Source of the DNA: a virus
Reading direction: 5' to 3' (one strand)
Length of the DNA stretch: 64,000 bases
Virus record (IMG/VR): IMGVR_UViG_3300047483_000245
Coordinates: 1-64,000 of that record
The position numbers and the translations under genes are program-made. The notes under the pieces are model-generated. The model had not been told where the DNA came from and did no database searches. It saw only the letters and a list, made by a program, of their open reading frames with translations. The stretch's first letter is position 1. Each line of letters opens with the position of its first letter. Of this stretch, positions 39,942 to 48,028 are shown piece after piece.

Positions 39942-41068
39942 TACAATTTGTTAGTACAGAAAACTATCAGTTTCCGTATGAGAACGTACTCAACGAATTT
40001 CCAGATTTGAATATTATATTGTGTTTATTACGCCATGAAGCTACTGATGATTTTAGAAAAGATCTATACGAGTCTGTGGTTAAACGATTGGCGGGAGTTA
40101 CTGCAATAGATCGCTTGATCATTGACGATATAACCGAAGCTGTTAACCTTGACAAGGTCGACGAAGTTTTTGATCATGTTGTTGATAGATTGGGTGTCCC
40201 ACGTCAAAATATAATATTCATAAATGGCGGCGAGGAGCGTAGAAACTATGTTGTCCCGTACCCAACATTTTATCATGTAGACTCTTTAAGACTAGAAGGC
40301 TATAGCAAGGAAACAGTAGTACCTTGGCACGCTCGTACAAACTTGTTAATTAGTTTGTGCCGCAGGCCAAATTGGTTCAGGGTAGCGTTAACTGAAGAAC
40401 TAATTAAACGCAATTTATTAGAACATTCAATCGTAAGCTGTGGGTCCGATAAAGCGGCAATTGACGACGGCTGGATTGATTTATTTGTAACGCCCGAACT
40501 ACAGCATTATTTTCCATTGACAGTTGACGGCTTTATTTCTCGAGAAGATGAATATACTTCAAATGGAACAGAGTTTACAAACGCATACGTTAACATTGTG
40601 TCAGAAACAAGTCATGACGTTCGACCCAATGTAGCCATAATGGTTCATGATTGGGTAATACGAACAAAGCAAGCCACTGGCTATCAATGCCCCGATGGTT
40701 TACATCACTGGGAACGACTGTTTGTAACTGAAAAAACAATTAAGCCTTTTGCAATGAGGCAAATCCCAATTTTTAATACTGTCAAGCATCATGTTAAATT
40801 TTTACGTACATTGGGCTTGGATTTATTTGACGATGTAATTGATCAAAGTTATGATAACATTGACGATCCTTTACAAAGAGTGCAGGCTGTTGCAGTGCAG
40901 GCTGAAATAGCATACAAACGTGGTTTTGAATATTTTCGAAACATACCAAATATAGAAACACGATTGGAGCATAACGTTGAGTGTATTCGTCGCCAACGAA
41001 AAGTAAAAATGCATGAAGCAGAACAACAACTTAGGGAATTTTTAAATCATGGGAATGGTACCATATAA
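39938..41068 (+). CDS. Glycosyltransferase-like protein, third GT10-type copy
   Basis: 376 residues, start fixed by ATGA overlap. LFVTEKTIKPFAMRQIPIF and GLDLFDDVIDQSYDNIDD match the corresponding parts of the proteins at 34872 and 37596. N-terminal 200 residues are a different alpha/beta domain. The pattern of three neighbours with one shared domain points to stepwise glycan assembly. Confidence 0.65.
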   Translation: MIQFVSTENYQFPYENVLNEFPDLNIILCLLRHEATDDFRKDLYESVVKRLAGVTAIDRLIIDDITEAVNLDKVDEVFDHVVDRLGVPRQNIIFINGGEERRNYVVPYPTFYHVDSLRLEGYSKETVVPWHARTNLLISLCRRPNWFRVALTEELIKRNLLEHSIVSCGSDKAAIDDGWIDLFVTPELQHYFPLTVDGFISREDEYTSNGTEFTNAYVNIVSETSHDVRPNVAIMVHDWVIRTKQATGYQCPDGLHHWERLFVTEKTIKPFAMRQIPIFNTVKHHVKFLRTLGLDLFDDVIDQSYDNIDDPLQRVQAVAVQAEIAYKRGFEYFRNIPNIETRLEHNVECIRRQRKVKMHEAEQQLREFLNHGNGTI

Positions 41069-41666
41069 AATATTAGACAATCGCTTTCGTGAATTGCAAG
41101 TAGACACTTCAAAATGTGTTGTAGAAATTGGAAGCGAACGCGGCGAAGGAAGCACGGCTTACTTTAGAGACTGGGTATCAGTTCATGGTGTAGATTTCCA
41201 CACTGTGGACGTTACAGATGATGCACTACAACATTTTACCAAGCATTATGGCGGTGCAGGTGATATCAAATTTCATATTACTGAAACAGGACACGCATGG
41301 TGTCGCGATGTATTGCCAACTTTGGGCAAGCAAATTTCTGTGCTGTATCTAGACAACTTTGATTGGATTGACCCTGTTAATTTACAGTACCAATGGCTAC
41401 ACGATCAAATTGCGGCTTACGCGGCCCATGGCGTTGTTATGAATAATGAAAACAGCCAAGAAGAACATAGACTACAAACGCTATATTGCTTGCCGCACAT
41501 GGCGCCACGAAGTATCATTATCATAGACGACTCGTGGCCCGACACTACTAGTCCAACAGGATGGGGAGGTAAGTGCGGTACTGCTATTCCAATGATGTTA
41601 GACGCTGGATATCAAATACTAATAGATGAAGGAAAAATGGTGTTATATAGAGGTTTAGAGCTTTAA
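41049..41666 (+). CDS. Class I SAM-dependent methyltransferase
   Basis: 205 residues overlapping the previous gene by 20 bases. VVEIGSERGEGSTAYFRDW is the SAM-binding motif I region, DFHTVDVTDDA the acidic second strand, SVLYLDNFDW and SIIIIDDSW later strands. The fold matches Methyltransf_24-type enzymes that often methylate sugars. Context supports glycan methylation. Confidence 0.75.
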   Translation: MGMVPYKILDNRFRELQVDTSKCVVEIGSERGEGSTAYFRDWVSVHGVDFHTVDVTDDALQHFTKHYGGAGDIKFHITETGHAWCRDVLPTLGKQISVLYLDNFDWIDPVNLQYQWLHDQIAAYAAHGVVMNNENSQEEHRLQTLYCLPHMAPRSIIIIDDSWPDTTSPTGWGGKCGTAIPMMLDAGYQILIDEGKMVLYRGLEL

Positions 41667-41680
41667 GAGAATAGGTATCA

Positions 41681-42265
41681 TTAAATTATATTCAAATGGT
41701 AACCAAACTTTATGCTGTAACGTAGCTCGTTAGAATAGTTGCCGCCGCTGTGCCAACTAAAAGGATTATTAGCCGAATACCATCCTTGCCCAAATGCACA
41801 AGGCATCATGATTGGGGAATTGCCAGAATGATCACTGTAAAAAGTAGTACTTTTTTCTTCTATCACATTGTGATTAAAGAATACCATCCCAGCAGTAACG
41901 GTTTGGCGGCAATCTAAGTGTATACCGGTATCAAATCCTGGTAAGTCTTTGCATAACTCGCAATAGGGTGAAGTATTTGATTTCAATTGATCATACGTAT
42001 ATCCGCCCCACTCAGACTTAAAAAATGGATGTTGCCATAAGCGTTCTAATAGAGTGCTTTGTTGCTCTTGTATATTTTTACAAAACTCAGATAGTACAGG
42101 CAAATGATTAAATTCACTACATGTTTGTCTCAGATAGAATTTGGTCTTACTATCTGCACTAACAATAATACTCTTCCAATCTACTTGTTCAAATTCCAGA
42201 CGGTCTGGTATGTCAAGACTTAGTTGATACAGTAATGGACGTGGCTCTGACAGTAAGGTAAACAT
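41681..42265 (-). CDS. Fe(II)/2-oxoglutarate oxygenase-like protein
   Basis: 194 residues from the ATG at 42265; an in-frame TTG at 42292 would add 9. GIHLDCRQTVTAGMVFFN contains H-x-D, and NPFSWHSGGN then ELRYSIKFGYHL supplies the distal His and the Arg, the order of 2OG oxygenases. It is convergent with the methyltransferase gene. May hydroxylate a sugar, amino acid or protein. Confidence 0.65.
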   Translation of the reverse strand: MFTLLSEPRPLLYQLSLDIPDRLEFEQVDWKSIIVSADSKTKFYLRQTCSEFNHLPVLSEFCKNIQEQQSTLLERLWQHPFFKSEWGGYTYDQLKSNTSPYCELCKDLPGFDTGIHLDCRQTVTAGMVFFNHNVIEEKSTTFYSDHSGNSPIMMPCAFGQGWYSANNPFSWHSGGNYSNELRYSIKFGYHLNII

Positions 42266-42334
42266 ACGGCTTTCTAATCCCAAATAAATCAACTTCTCTA
42301 CTACTTTTGTATAGGTAGCTGAAAGTATTATGAA

Positions 42335-42343
42335 CTATTTATA
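42335..42343 (-). promoter_or_regulatory. T4-like late promoter, minus strand (TATAAATAG)
   Basis: On the minus strand a perfect TATAAATA followed by G lies about 40-70 bases before the possible starts of the oxygenase gene. Confidence 0.6.
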
Positions 42344-42390
42344 GATTTAGATAGCTTTAAGAGCCTGGCTTAAAGTCAGCCGGATAAATT

Positions 42391-43314
42391 TTAAAGGTCT
42401 TTAACTAAACGTTGAACAATTTCTTCGCAAGTGAGAATTTCATTTGCGTGTTCAATGCCTTTGCCAATGAATACGTGCCCGCTTTCTGGATTTTGTATTC
42501 CTACCATTAGCCCACGTGTGTTATTTTGATTGTCTACTGGTGTATGACTAAAAATAATAGCGTTTTGGCTGTCGCTATCGGTTTTACCATTTTCTAAACG
42601 TTTAACATCACTGCCACTTGATGCAACTAGCTTGAGTTTTGTTTCTGTGGAAATTTTACTTTCAACAGACACTGCAAACATAGTACCAATGCCCACACCA
42701 AACGCACCGCGATCCATGTAGTATTTTAACTGCTCGCTTGTTCCTACTCCGCCTGATGTAATAACTCGGTGTGTTTTGTTTTTTGTTGTAAAACGTTCAA
42801 ATAGCTGTTCTAATGTTTCACCAGTTAGATTACCACGACCAGCACCGTCAGGTCCTTTAAGGATAATACCGTCGGCCCCAACCAACGTATCTCCAGGTAG
42901 TAGAGTCTTGGTAAACACCATTGTTCCATTTTTCCTAAGTTGAGAAATTATTTTTGGCAAAGTGACCCTGCGTCTATTAACAGAATCTGGATGCTGATCT
43001 TCTAAAATGATTTCAACGGCTTTGACTTGATAAGTTAGCAATAATTCTAATAGGCCCGGCAGGTCTAATAGGTTGCCAACGTCAGTGCTTAGTAAAATAG
43101 AAGTATCACCTACAGCATTTTTATATCCGTCAATATCGCGTTTGAGTGCATCTACCCCAATGACGCCAACTCCGGTAAAGTAATTAAAGATGCTTAGGCT
43201 TGGCAAGCAACCTGCTTTACGCACTGCTACTGCTAAATTTAAATCTGATACTTTGTTCATTGCCATACAAGCAATAGGATACTTGGTATTGAAAAATTCG
43301 GTAAATGTTTGCAT
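42391..43314 (-). CDS. Nitronate monooxygenase/IMPDH-like TIM-barrel flavoprotein
   Basis: 307 residues from the ATG at 43314; longer frames upstream would run through the divergent gene. Features of the NMO (2-nitropropane dioxygenase-like) family: PIACMAMNKVSDLNLAVAVR at the start, DGIILKGPDGAGRG, and the FMN phosphate site ITSGGVGTSEQLKYYMDRGA and FGVGIGTMFAVS. Such enzymes use FMN to oxidise nitronates or act on related substrates. Why a phage carries one is unclear; it sits between modification genes. Confidence 0.75.
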   Translation of the reverse strand: MQTFTEFFNTKYPIACMAMNKVSDLNLAVAVRKAGCLPSLSIFNYFTGVGVIGVDALKRDIDGYKNAVGDTSILLSTDVGNLLDLPGLLELLLTYQVKAVEIILEDQHPDSVNRRRVTLPKIISQLRKNGTMVFTKTLLPGDTLVGADGIILKGPDGAGRGNLTGETLEQLFERFTTKNKTHRVITSGGVGTSEQLKYYMDRGAFGVGIGTMFAVSVESKISTETKLKLVASSGSDVKRLENGKTDSDSQNAIIFSHTPVDNQNNTRGLMVGIQNPESGHVFIGKGIEHANEILTCEEIVQRLVKDL

Positions 43315-43351
43315 ACAGTACTTATTATGAAAACTCACAGGTGTATGTGCC

Positions 43352-43359
43352 AATAAATA
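43352..43359 (+). promoter_or_regulatory. T4-like late promoter AATAAATA, leaderless start
   Basis: CAATAAATAT with its core ending 5 bases before the ATG at 43365, the same arrangement as at 29512. Confidence 0.65.
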
Positions 43360-43364
43360 TCTAC

Positions 43365-44123
43365 ATGAAAATAGTAATTGCAACCGGTGGTTTTGATCCT
43401 GTTCATTCAGGACACATAAAATATTTACAAGAGGCTCGCGAGTATGGCGACAAGTTAGTTGTTGGCCTAAACTCAGATGCTTGGCTTGAACGCAAAAAGG
43501 GACGTCCATTTATGCCCTTTGCTGAACGACAAGCTGTACTAGAAGGATTACGCTGTGTTGATGAAGTTGTGGCGTTTGATGACAGCGACGGTAGTGCAGT
43601 TAAGCTATTAGAAAGTTTCCAATCAAGTTACTCATACGCTGAAATTATCTTTGTAAATGGTGGAGATCGTACTGCGGCAAACATCCCCGAAATGTCAGTC
43701 AAGAACGTACTGTTTAAGTTTGGTGTAGGTGGCGACAACAAAGTCAATTCCAGTTCCTGGATCTTAGAAGAATGGCGAGCACCTAAAACAGAACGACCAT
43801 GGGGTTACTATCGTGTACTACATGAAGTACCGGGAATGAAAGTTAAAGAGCTTACAGTCAATCCAGGCAAAAGTTTGAGTATGCAACGTCATCAACACCG
43901 TTCTGAATATTGGATTGTAAGCGAAGGTAGGGCTAATGTTAATAGTATGATGGCCGGAGGATACGCCTTACCAAGTAGAGAACTGTCACGCCATGAGGAA
44001 TACAAAGTCCCAGTTGGGGAATGGCACCAACTTACTAATCCTTATAGTGAGCCAGTTAGGATCATTGAGATCCAGTACGGATCAAGTTGCGTAGAAGAAG
44101 ATATTGAGCGTAAAGACACTTGA
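43365..44123 (+). CDS. Fusion: cytidylyltransferase-like plus mannose-6-P isomerase-type cupin
   Basis: 252 residues from ATG 43365, placed by the promoter and by the first strand. Residues 1-130 are a nucleotidyltransferase of the RfaE/TagD type with H-x-G-H at 14-17 (GFDPVHSGH). Residues from about 145 form a cupin of the ManC/type II phosphomannose isomerase C-terminal kind (RPWGYYRVLHEVPGMK, SLSMQRHQHRSEYWIVSEG, then VGEWHQL). It would make or activate a sugar for the glycan island. The combination is unusual. Confidence 0.8.
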   Translation: MKIVIATGGFDPVHSGHIKYLQEAREYGDKLVVGLNSDAWLERKKGRPFMPFAERQAVLEGLRCVDEVVAFDDSDGSAVKLLESFQSSYSYAEIIFVNGGDRTAANIPEMSVKNVLFKFGVGGDNKVNSSSWILEEWRAPKTERPWGYYRVLHEVPGMKVKELTVNPGKSLSMQRHQHRSEYWIVSEGRANVNSMMAGGYALPSRELSRHEEYKVPVGEWHQLTNPYSEPVRIIEIQYGSSCVEEDIERKDT

Positions 44124-44148
44124 CTTCCTGCTACAGCTCGTGTATACT
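44120..44148 (+). promoter_or_regulatory. Host-type promoter TTGACT-17-TATACT
   Basis: TTGACT 44120-44125 and TATACT 44143-44148, 17-base spacer, overlapping the stop of the fusion gene. Head of the mini-gene operon. Confidence 0.85.
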
Positions 44149-44182
44149 TACTAGGTAAGCCTTTAACTAACCGGAGATATAC

Positions 44183-44434
44183 ATGAGCTTTTCACCTGAA
44201 CAAATTGCAAAACTGAAACGAGTGATCCAAGAGGGAGTCCAAGTCAAACGTGAGATTGATGACCTTAATGTGGGCCTTAAGGAAACTGTAGCGGCTATTG
44301 CTGAAGAAATGGAAATCAAAGCCGCAGTACTAAACAAAGCTATTACCAAAGCATTCAAGGGCGACTTTGACAAGGACCAATCGGACCTGGAAGCTGTTGA
44401 GGAAATCCTTGACGTAACTGGTAACAAAGTATAA
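44183..44434 (+). CDS. DsbA-like dsDNA-binding protein (late transcription)
   Basis: 83 residues, CGGAG before the ATG. The core (NVGLKETVAAIAEEMEIKAA then LNKAITKAFKGDFDK) follows the pattern of T4 DsbA-type proteins, small helical DNA-binding proteins linked to late promoters. The presence of T4-like late promoters supports this. First gene of the long operon that contains the mini-gene array. Confidence 0.6.
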   Translation: MSFSPEQIAKLKRVIQEGVQVKREIDDLNVGLKETVAAIAEEMEIKAAVLNKAITKAFKGDFDKDQSDLEAVEEILDVTGNKV

Positions 44435-44724
44435 TGCTGAGCCTACTTTCAAGTGTAGGCAATTATATTCGAAATGACTGGCAAGAAAATCCAGTGCGCT
44501 GTGTGCTGGAAATTCTTGCTTGGTTCTTAAGCATTGGCTGTAGCTTCACTATGATGCTAACAGTTCCTACACCACCGTTCCTAATATTGTATCCGCTGTT
44601 TATTTTACAATGTGGTATCTTTGCTTGGGCGGCACGTACTCGTGGTAGCGTTGGTATGCTAGCCAACTACCTACTACTAGTCACCATTGATACTATTGCA
44701 TTGGTAAAAATGTGGATGCAGTAA
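44434..44724 (+). CDS. Phage membrane protein, three helices
   Basis: 96 residues coupled to the gene before by TAATG. Membrane segments at about 24-43, 49-66 and 74-92, with TVPTPPFLILYPLFI between the first two. I recall a similar protein in marine T4-like phages; function unknown. Confidence 0.65.
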   Translation: MLSLLSSVGNYIRNDWQENPVRCVLEILAWFLSIGCSFTMMLTVPTPPFLILYPLFILQCGIFAWAARTRGSVGMLANYLLLVTIDTIALVKMWMQ

Positions 44725-45012
44725 ATGGAACAGCACGTTTCAGTTCATCATTGGCGCTATGAAGATGGTTGGCACAATGTGCCTGCTGTCTTACGTAAGA
44801 AAGGTGACGTTGCCCGAGAGTTTATTAAAGAAATCGTAGGATGGCATTGCTGGGTTTATTGCAACAACCACTATGAATTCATTGAATGGATGATGGAACA
44901 TTGTCCCCAAGCCGATTGTACTCCACGATTTAACTCCGGCGACCCAATGATCACTGTACATATTAAAGACAAAGACGAGGCGGCATACTTTATGCTGAAC
45001 TTTAATGTCTAA
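44725..45012 (+). CDS. Trp-rich mini-protein 1 (array family)
   Basis: 95 residues. The two family motifs are FIEWMMEHC (about 52-60) and a C-terminal DKDEAAYFMLNFNV. Starts at the base after the previous stop. The family (19 members in this window) has a variable N-terminus, a helix with W-x-x-E-N/H, then about 20-30 residues, an aromatic strand and a terminal D-A-x-x-F-x-L-x-W-S helix. No known domain is recognised. Confidence 0.65.
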   Translation: MEQHVSVHHWRYEDGWHNVPAVLRKKGDVAREFIKEIVGWHCWVYCNNHYEFIEWMMEHCPQADCTPRFNSGDPMITVHIKDKDEAAYFMLNFNV

Positions 45013-45283
45013 GTGGTTAAACTATAACTTGTATCTTGGCGATGCAGTCGAAGAAGAAGTTTACGAGTGGCTAGCTGAAAACATCGCTCCTGTGCTAATG
45101 ACAACTCAAGCCGAATACGATTACTTTAAAATGTATCACGGCGATCACGATTTGTGGATCATGCACTCAGCAGACGTAAGTGATGTAAGCAGTAGTTCTT
45201 GGGATACTATAACGCAAATTAGCTTTAAGAATAAAGAAGATGCGCTACTGGCCAAGCTACGATTTGGAGGCTCAATCCAATGA
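45005..45283 (+). CDS. Trp-rich mini-protein 2 (array family)
   Basis: 92 residues overlapping its neighbours at both ends. VYEWLAENI (about 19-27) and SFKNKEDALLAKLRFGG near the end are the family motifs, with W-S replaced by F-G-G. Confidence 0.65.
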   Translation: MSKWLNYNLYLGDAVEEEVYEWLAENIAPVLMTTQAEYDYFKMYHGDHDLWIMHSADVSDVSSSSWDTITQISFKNKEDALLAKLRFGGSIQ

Positions 45284-45525
45284 GCTGGTTAGTACCAAAG
45301 TACACATTAAAAAAGGGATGGGGCCATACAGTCCGCCTGGTTGATCCTTATGCTGACTCAAATGAATTTGGTAGTATAGTCGATTACGAAGCAGTGGACC
45401 GTATCCTGGAATGGTCCACTGAAAACTCGTGCGGGACCAGAATTGGATACGACATGTGGAAATTTAGGTCGCAAGAAGAAGCAGAAGAGTTTATAATGGT
45501 GTTTACGTTAAGATACGGAAAGTAG
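45280..45525 (+). CDS. Trp-rich mini-protein 3 (array family)
   Basis: 81 residues, ATGA overlap with member 2. ILEWSTENSCGT is the first motif; the end, EEAEEFIMVFTLRYGK, is a divergent form of the second. Confidence 0.65.
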   Translation: MSWLVPKYTLKKGWGHTVRLVDPYADSNEFGSIVDYEAVDRILEWSTENSCGTRIGYDMWKFRSQEEAEEFIMVFTLRYGK

Positions 45526-45526
45526 T

Positions 45527-45721
45527 ATGAGAGTTCTAAACAAACGCCATTGGCCCATCCAGTTTGATTTGCCCGTCAAGGACATGCACACAACTGATGA
45601 TCGTATCATTTGGCTAAGGGAAAACTTTTCCAATGATGTGTGGCGTTTTAACGAACATAATTCTACATTTTGTTTTGCCAACAAAGATGATGCTGTAATG
45701 TTTAAGCTGGCCTGCTCATGA
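45527..45721 (+). CDS. Trp-rich mini-protein 4 (array family)
   Basis: 64 residues, one of the shortest members: IIWLRENFSNDVWRF, then FCFANKDDAVMFKLACS. GATGCTGTAATGTTTA in its coding end recurs in member 7. Overlaps the next gene by ATGA. Confidence 0.65.
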   Translation: MRVLNKRHWPIQFDLPVKDMHTTDDRIIWLRENFSNDVWRFNEHNSTFCFANKDDAVMFKLACS

Positions 45722-45906
45722 CAACTTACGTGACATTGCCATTTAGGCCGTATCGAGAACCACTTGACTGGGCTAAAGAAAATTGCCCCAGTTATATCAG
45801 CAATGATGTACACATGGACGGATATAACAGCTACGACAATACTCGAATTGACTACTTCTTTGGCAACGAAGAAGATGCTATGTTGTTTAGGTTAGCGTGG
45901 TCATGA
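45718..45906 (+). CDS. Trp-rich mini-protein 5 (array family)
   Basis: 62 residues. LDWAKENCPSYIS and YFFGNEEDAMLFRLAWS are close to the family consensus. Ends with the junction TGGTCATGA (45898-45906) that also holds the next start codon. Confidence 0.7.
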   Translation: MTTYVTLPFRPYREPLDWAKENCPSYISNDVHMDGYNSYDNTRIDYFFGNEEDAMLFRLAWS

Positions 45907-46178
45907 GTTATAACGGCGCCGCAAAGTTTTTACCAGATAATTGGAGTCCTGTGGAATACACTATTATTACAGATGGATGCGATTGCTATTCATGGCGTGA
46001 AGTTTATGCCTGGTGGCCAGTTAAAACCATCTACGGAGAACGTGTGTGGGGTGAACGAGTTTTTAAACGTAAGGTCTGGATAGCTTGGGGATCTATGTTT
46101 CATATGGAACCACATGTACAGTATGCAACTGCTTTTGATTTGATTACATATGACCCTAATAAATGCTATAACATCTAA
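45903..46178 (+). CDS. Aromatic-rich protein, paralogue of the 50365 gene
   Basis: 91 residues, start set by ATGA overlap. It lacks the array motifs but matches the protein at 50365: WREVYAWWPVKTIYGERVWG here, WRLWFAWYPVKTTNGERAWG there, both followed by a basic K/R segment and an acidic Tyr-rich end. A second small family mixed into the array. Function unknown. Confidence 0.65.
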   Translation: MSYNGAAKFLPDNWSPVEYTIITDGCDCYSWREVYAWWPVKTIYGERVWGERVFKRKVWIAWGSMFHMEPHVQYATAFDLITYDPNKCYNI

Positions 46179-46584
46179 GTATCGTACTTGGCAAGAAAAT
46201 CGTTTCTTAAAGAAGCATGGATGTGAGACTCGTGAGCAATATGATTATCGCTATGATCCAGACCGTGTGCCCTGTGCTACACAAATAAGAAACTATTACC
46301 AGGGCTATCAGCATGTACATTGTTTTGAGAACCGAGAAAACTTTGTTTACAAAACCATTTACGATTATGGCCCTGGTGGCTACAGAGACGGCTTTGATGA
46401 AATTTACGAATGGTGCGAAGAAAACTTGTTAGGCAAATGGCGCTATGATATGCTTCGTGTCATGAAGTGGCCAAGCACCGGTAATCAATGGGAAATAAAC
46501 GAACTGGGTGGTGGAGACCATTGGTTCTTTGCTTTTCAAAACGACGAAGACTATTTTATTTTTAAACTGCAATGGGGTCAATGA
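46150..46584 (+). CDS. Array-family related protein, larger (144 residues)
   Basis: It carries IYEWCEENLLGKWRYD and the terminal FFAFQNDEDYFIFKLQWGQ, so it belongs to the array family, but has an extra N-terminal part (RFLKKHGCETREQYD, YDYGPGGYRDGFDE) that I recall from a conserved protein of marine T4-like phages. It may be the parent from which the short members arose. Confidence 0.7.
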   Translation: MTLINAITSKYRTWQENRFLKKHGCETREQYDYRYDPDRVPCATQIRNYYQGYQHVHCFENRENFVYKTIYDYGPGGYRDGFDEIYEWCEENLLGKWRYDMLRVMKWPSTGNQWEINELGGGDHWFFAFQNDEDYFIFKLQWGQ

Positions 46585-47024
46585 TGAACACCACTTATTT
46601 TACAGATGAAGAACTGATCAACTACACCATCAAGTTCAGCAATGATCCTGAGAAGATTCGACTTGCAACTGCAATGGAACGTATTCGTGGTGCCATTTGG
46701 GATGACTTGGTAGATGTTGGCATCAACGAAACCTATTGCACGTTTACATCTGAATGGGGCTCTGAAATGCATGTGGGTCGTTATATCTCTCACTTACGTG
46801 AAGAAATTGATATCCGCGACGAAGAATTACAACAACTACGAGACGAAGTTAAAGAGCTACGGGCACGTACCATTATGGACTTTATCCAAGAGGTCAATCA
46901 AGAGCTCGAAACTGCCAAGTACCTTGTTAAAGAAGCAGAGGCAGCACGTGATCGAGAACATCAAGCCCGCCGCAAAGCCGAACGTGAACTTGAAATGTGG
47001 GACGTATTGACACACGGCAAGTGA
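46581..47024 (+). CDS. Coiled-coil protein within the array
   Basis: 147 residues, ATGA start. N-terminal 60 residues are globular; from about 70 on a long charged coiled coil (REEIDIRDEELQQLRDEVKE and onward to about 135). It lacks the family motifs. Function unknown. Confidence 0.65.
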   Translation: MMNTTYFTDEELINYTIKFSNDPEKIRLATAMERIRGAIWDDLVDVGINETYCTFTSEWGSEMHVGRYISHLREEIDIRDEELQQLRDEVKELRARTIMDFIQEVNQELETAKYLVKEAEAARDREHQARRKAERELEMWDVLTHGK

Positions 47025-47281
47025 TGACACAGCGACATATCGTACAAGAGCCAGGTAGGCACCACGGTGCTCGCTATCACACACTGAAACCAGAAGGGTA
47101 TACCCCTAACTGGGAAAATCAAACCTGGCTTGAAATGGTAGAGTGGTCAGTAGAGCAGTATGGGGTCGCCGGTGATGTATGGGGCGAACCAGGTGTTTGC
47201 CATCGTTGGTACGTGAATAACGCAAAGTTTTGGTTTCGTGATGAAGAAGATGCTGTAATGTTTATATTGAGGTGGTCATAA
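47024..47281 (+). CDS. Trp-rich mini-protein 7 (array family)
   Basis: 85 residues, TGATG overlap at the start. MVEWSVEQYGVAGDVWG and FWFRDEEDAVMFILRWS are the motifs. The last 25 bases of coding sequence (47255-47279) are repeated exactly at the end of the next gene. Confidence 0.7.
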   Translation: MTQRHIVQEPGRHHGARYHTLKPEGYTPNWENQTWLEMVEWSVEQYGVAGDVWGEPGVCHRWYVNNAKFWFRDEEDAVMFILRWS

Positions 47282-47523
47282 TGAACGTGGAAAATTTAAG
47301 ATCAATGGCATGGCGTTGGGGCATCGAAGTGGCACCTACTATAACATCTTGTCCGCCTGAAGCCAGATTCATTACAGGTGATCAATCAACTGATGGGAAG
47401 CTTCACTACTTTGAACAAGACAGCGGGCTACAGTTGACCTTGTCGGCAGATTCTACAATGATTACAGATTACCAGGTAGTTGACAAAGAAAAGTTTGTAA
47501 TGTTTATATTGAGGTGGTCATGA
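47281..47523 (+). CDS. Trp-rich mini-protein 8 (array family)
   Basis: 80 residues. The W motif is degenerate (SMAWRWGIE, at the N-terminus) and the end is KEKFVMFILRWS. A 25-base exact repeat with the end of member 7 (47497-47521) suggests recent exchange at the 3' end only. Confidence 0.65.
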   Translation: MNVENLRSMAWRWGIEVAPTITSCPPEARFITGDQSTDGKLHYFEQDSGLQLTLSADSTMITDYQVVDKEKFVMFILRWS

Positions 47524-47831
47524 TAACAGATGAAATGAAACAACGTATTATGAATACCAATCTTTGCAAAGAGATCATAATGATGCCAAGCAAAATACGT
47601 GGTGCCTTGGGCACAGGTTTTACTATGCATTATGACGACTGGTTCTTTCCAGGGTATAATAAAACGTACTGGCCTTATCAGCACACTCCGTCAAGGTTGA
47701 TTCCGGTCCGTGACCTAGAACGCTGGTGCTGGGATAATATCTCGCATGGCTGCTACTGGCGAAACTATCAAACGCACTTTGCATTCAAACGCAAAGAAGA
47801 TGCAGCCTTGTTTATGTTGACCTGGTCATGA
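47520..47831 (+). CDS. Trp-rich mini-protein 9 (array family)
   Basis: 103 residues, starting inside TGGTCATGA (47515-47523). LERWCWDNISHGCYW and FAFKRKEDAALFMLTWS are the motifs; the first 60 residues are unlike any other member. Confidence 0.7.
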   Translation: MITDEMKQRIMNTNLCKEIIMMPSKIRGALGTGFTMHYDDWFFPGYNKTYWPYQHTPSRLIPVRDLERWCWDNISHGCYWRNYQTHFAFKRKEDAALFMLTWS

Positions 47832-48028
47832 AATATTATAACAAGAAAAAGATTGAAAGAAGTCTATGGACTCGCGTCACAGTATCTTCTAATGACTACA
47901 ACAAAGAAAGATTTTTATGGTGCCAGCGTCAAGAAAGTACTGGAAGGTTTTACAGATACTACGGAAACTTCAGCTGGTGGTTTGAACATAAAGAAGATGC
48001 CGCACTTTTTATATTGACTTGGTCATGA
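47828..48028 (+). CDS. Trp-rich mini-protein 10 (array family)
   Basis: 66 residues, basic N-terminus (MKYYNKKKIERSLW). FLWCQRQES and WWFEHKEDAALFILTWS are the motifs. Both ends overlap neighbours through TGGTCATGA (47823 and 48020). Confidence 0.7.
   Translation: MKYYNKKKIERSLWTRVTVSSNDYNKERFLWCQRQESTGRFYRYYGNFSWWFEHKEDAALFILTWS

Noticed and set aside
42364-42383. Hairpin after the nitronate monooxygenase-like gene as its terminator
   Set aside because: The stem is about 6 bp with a G-T pair and no T-run follows on the minus strand.
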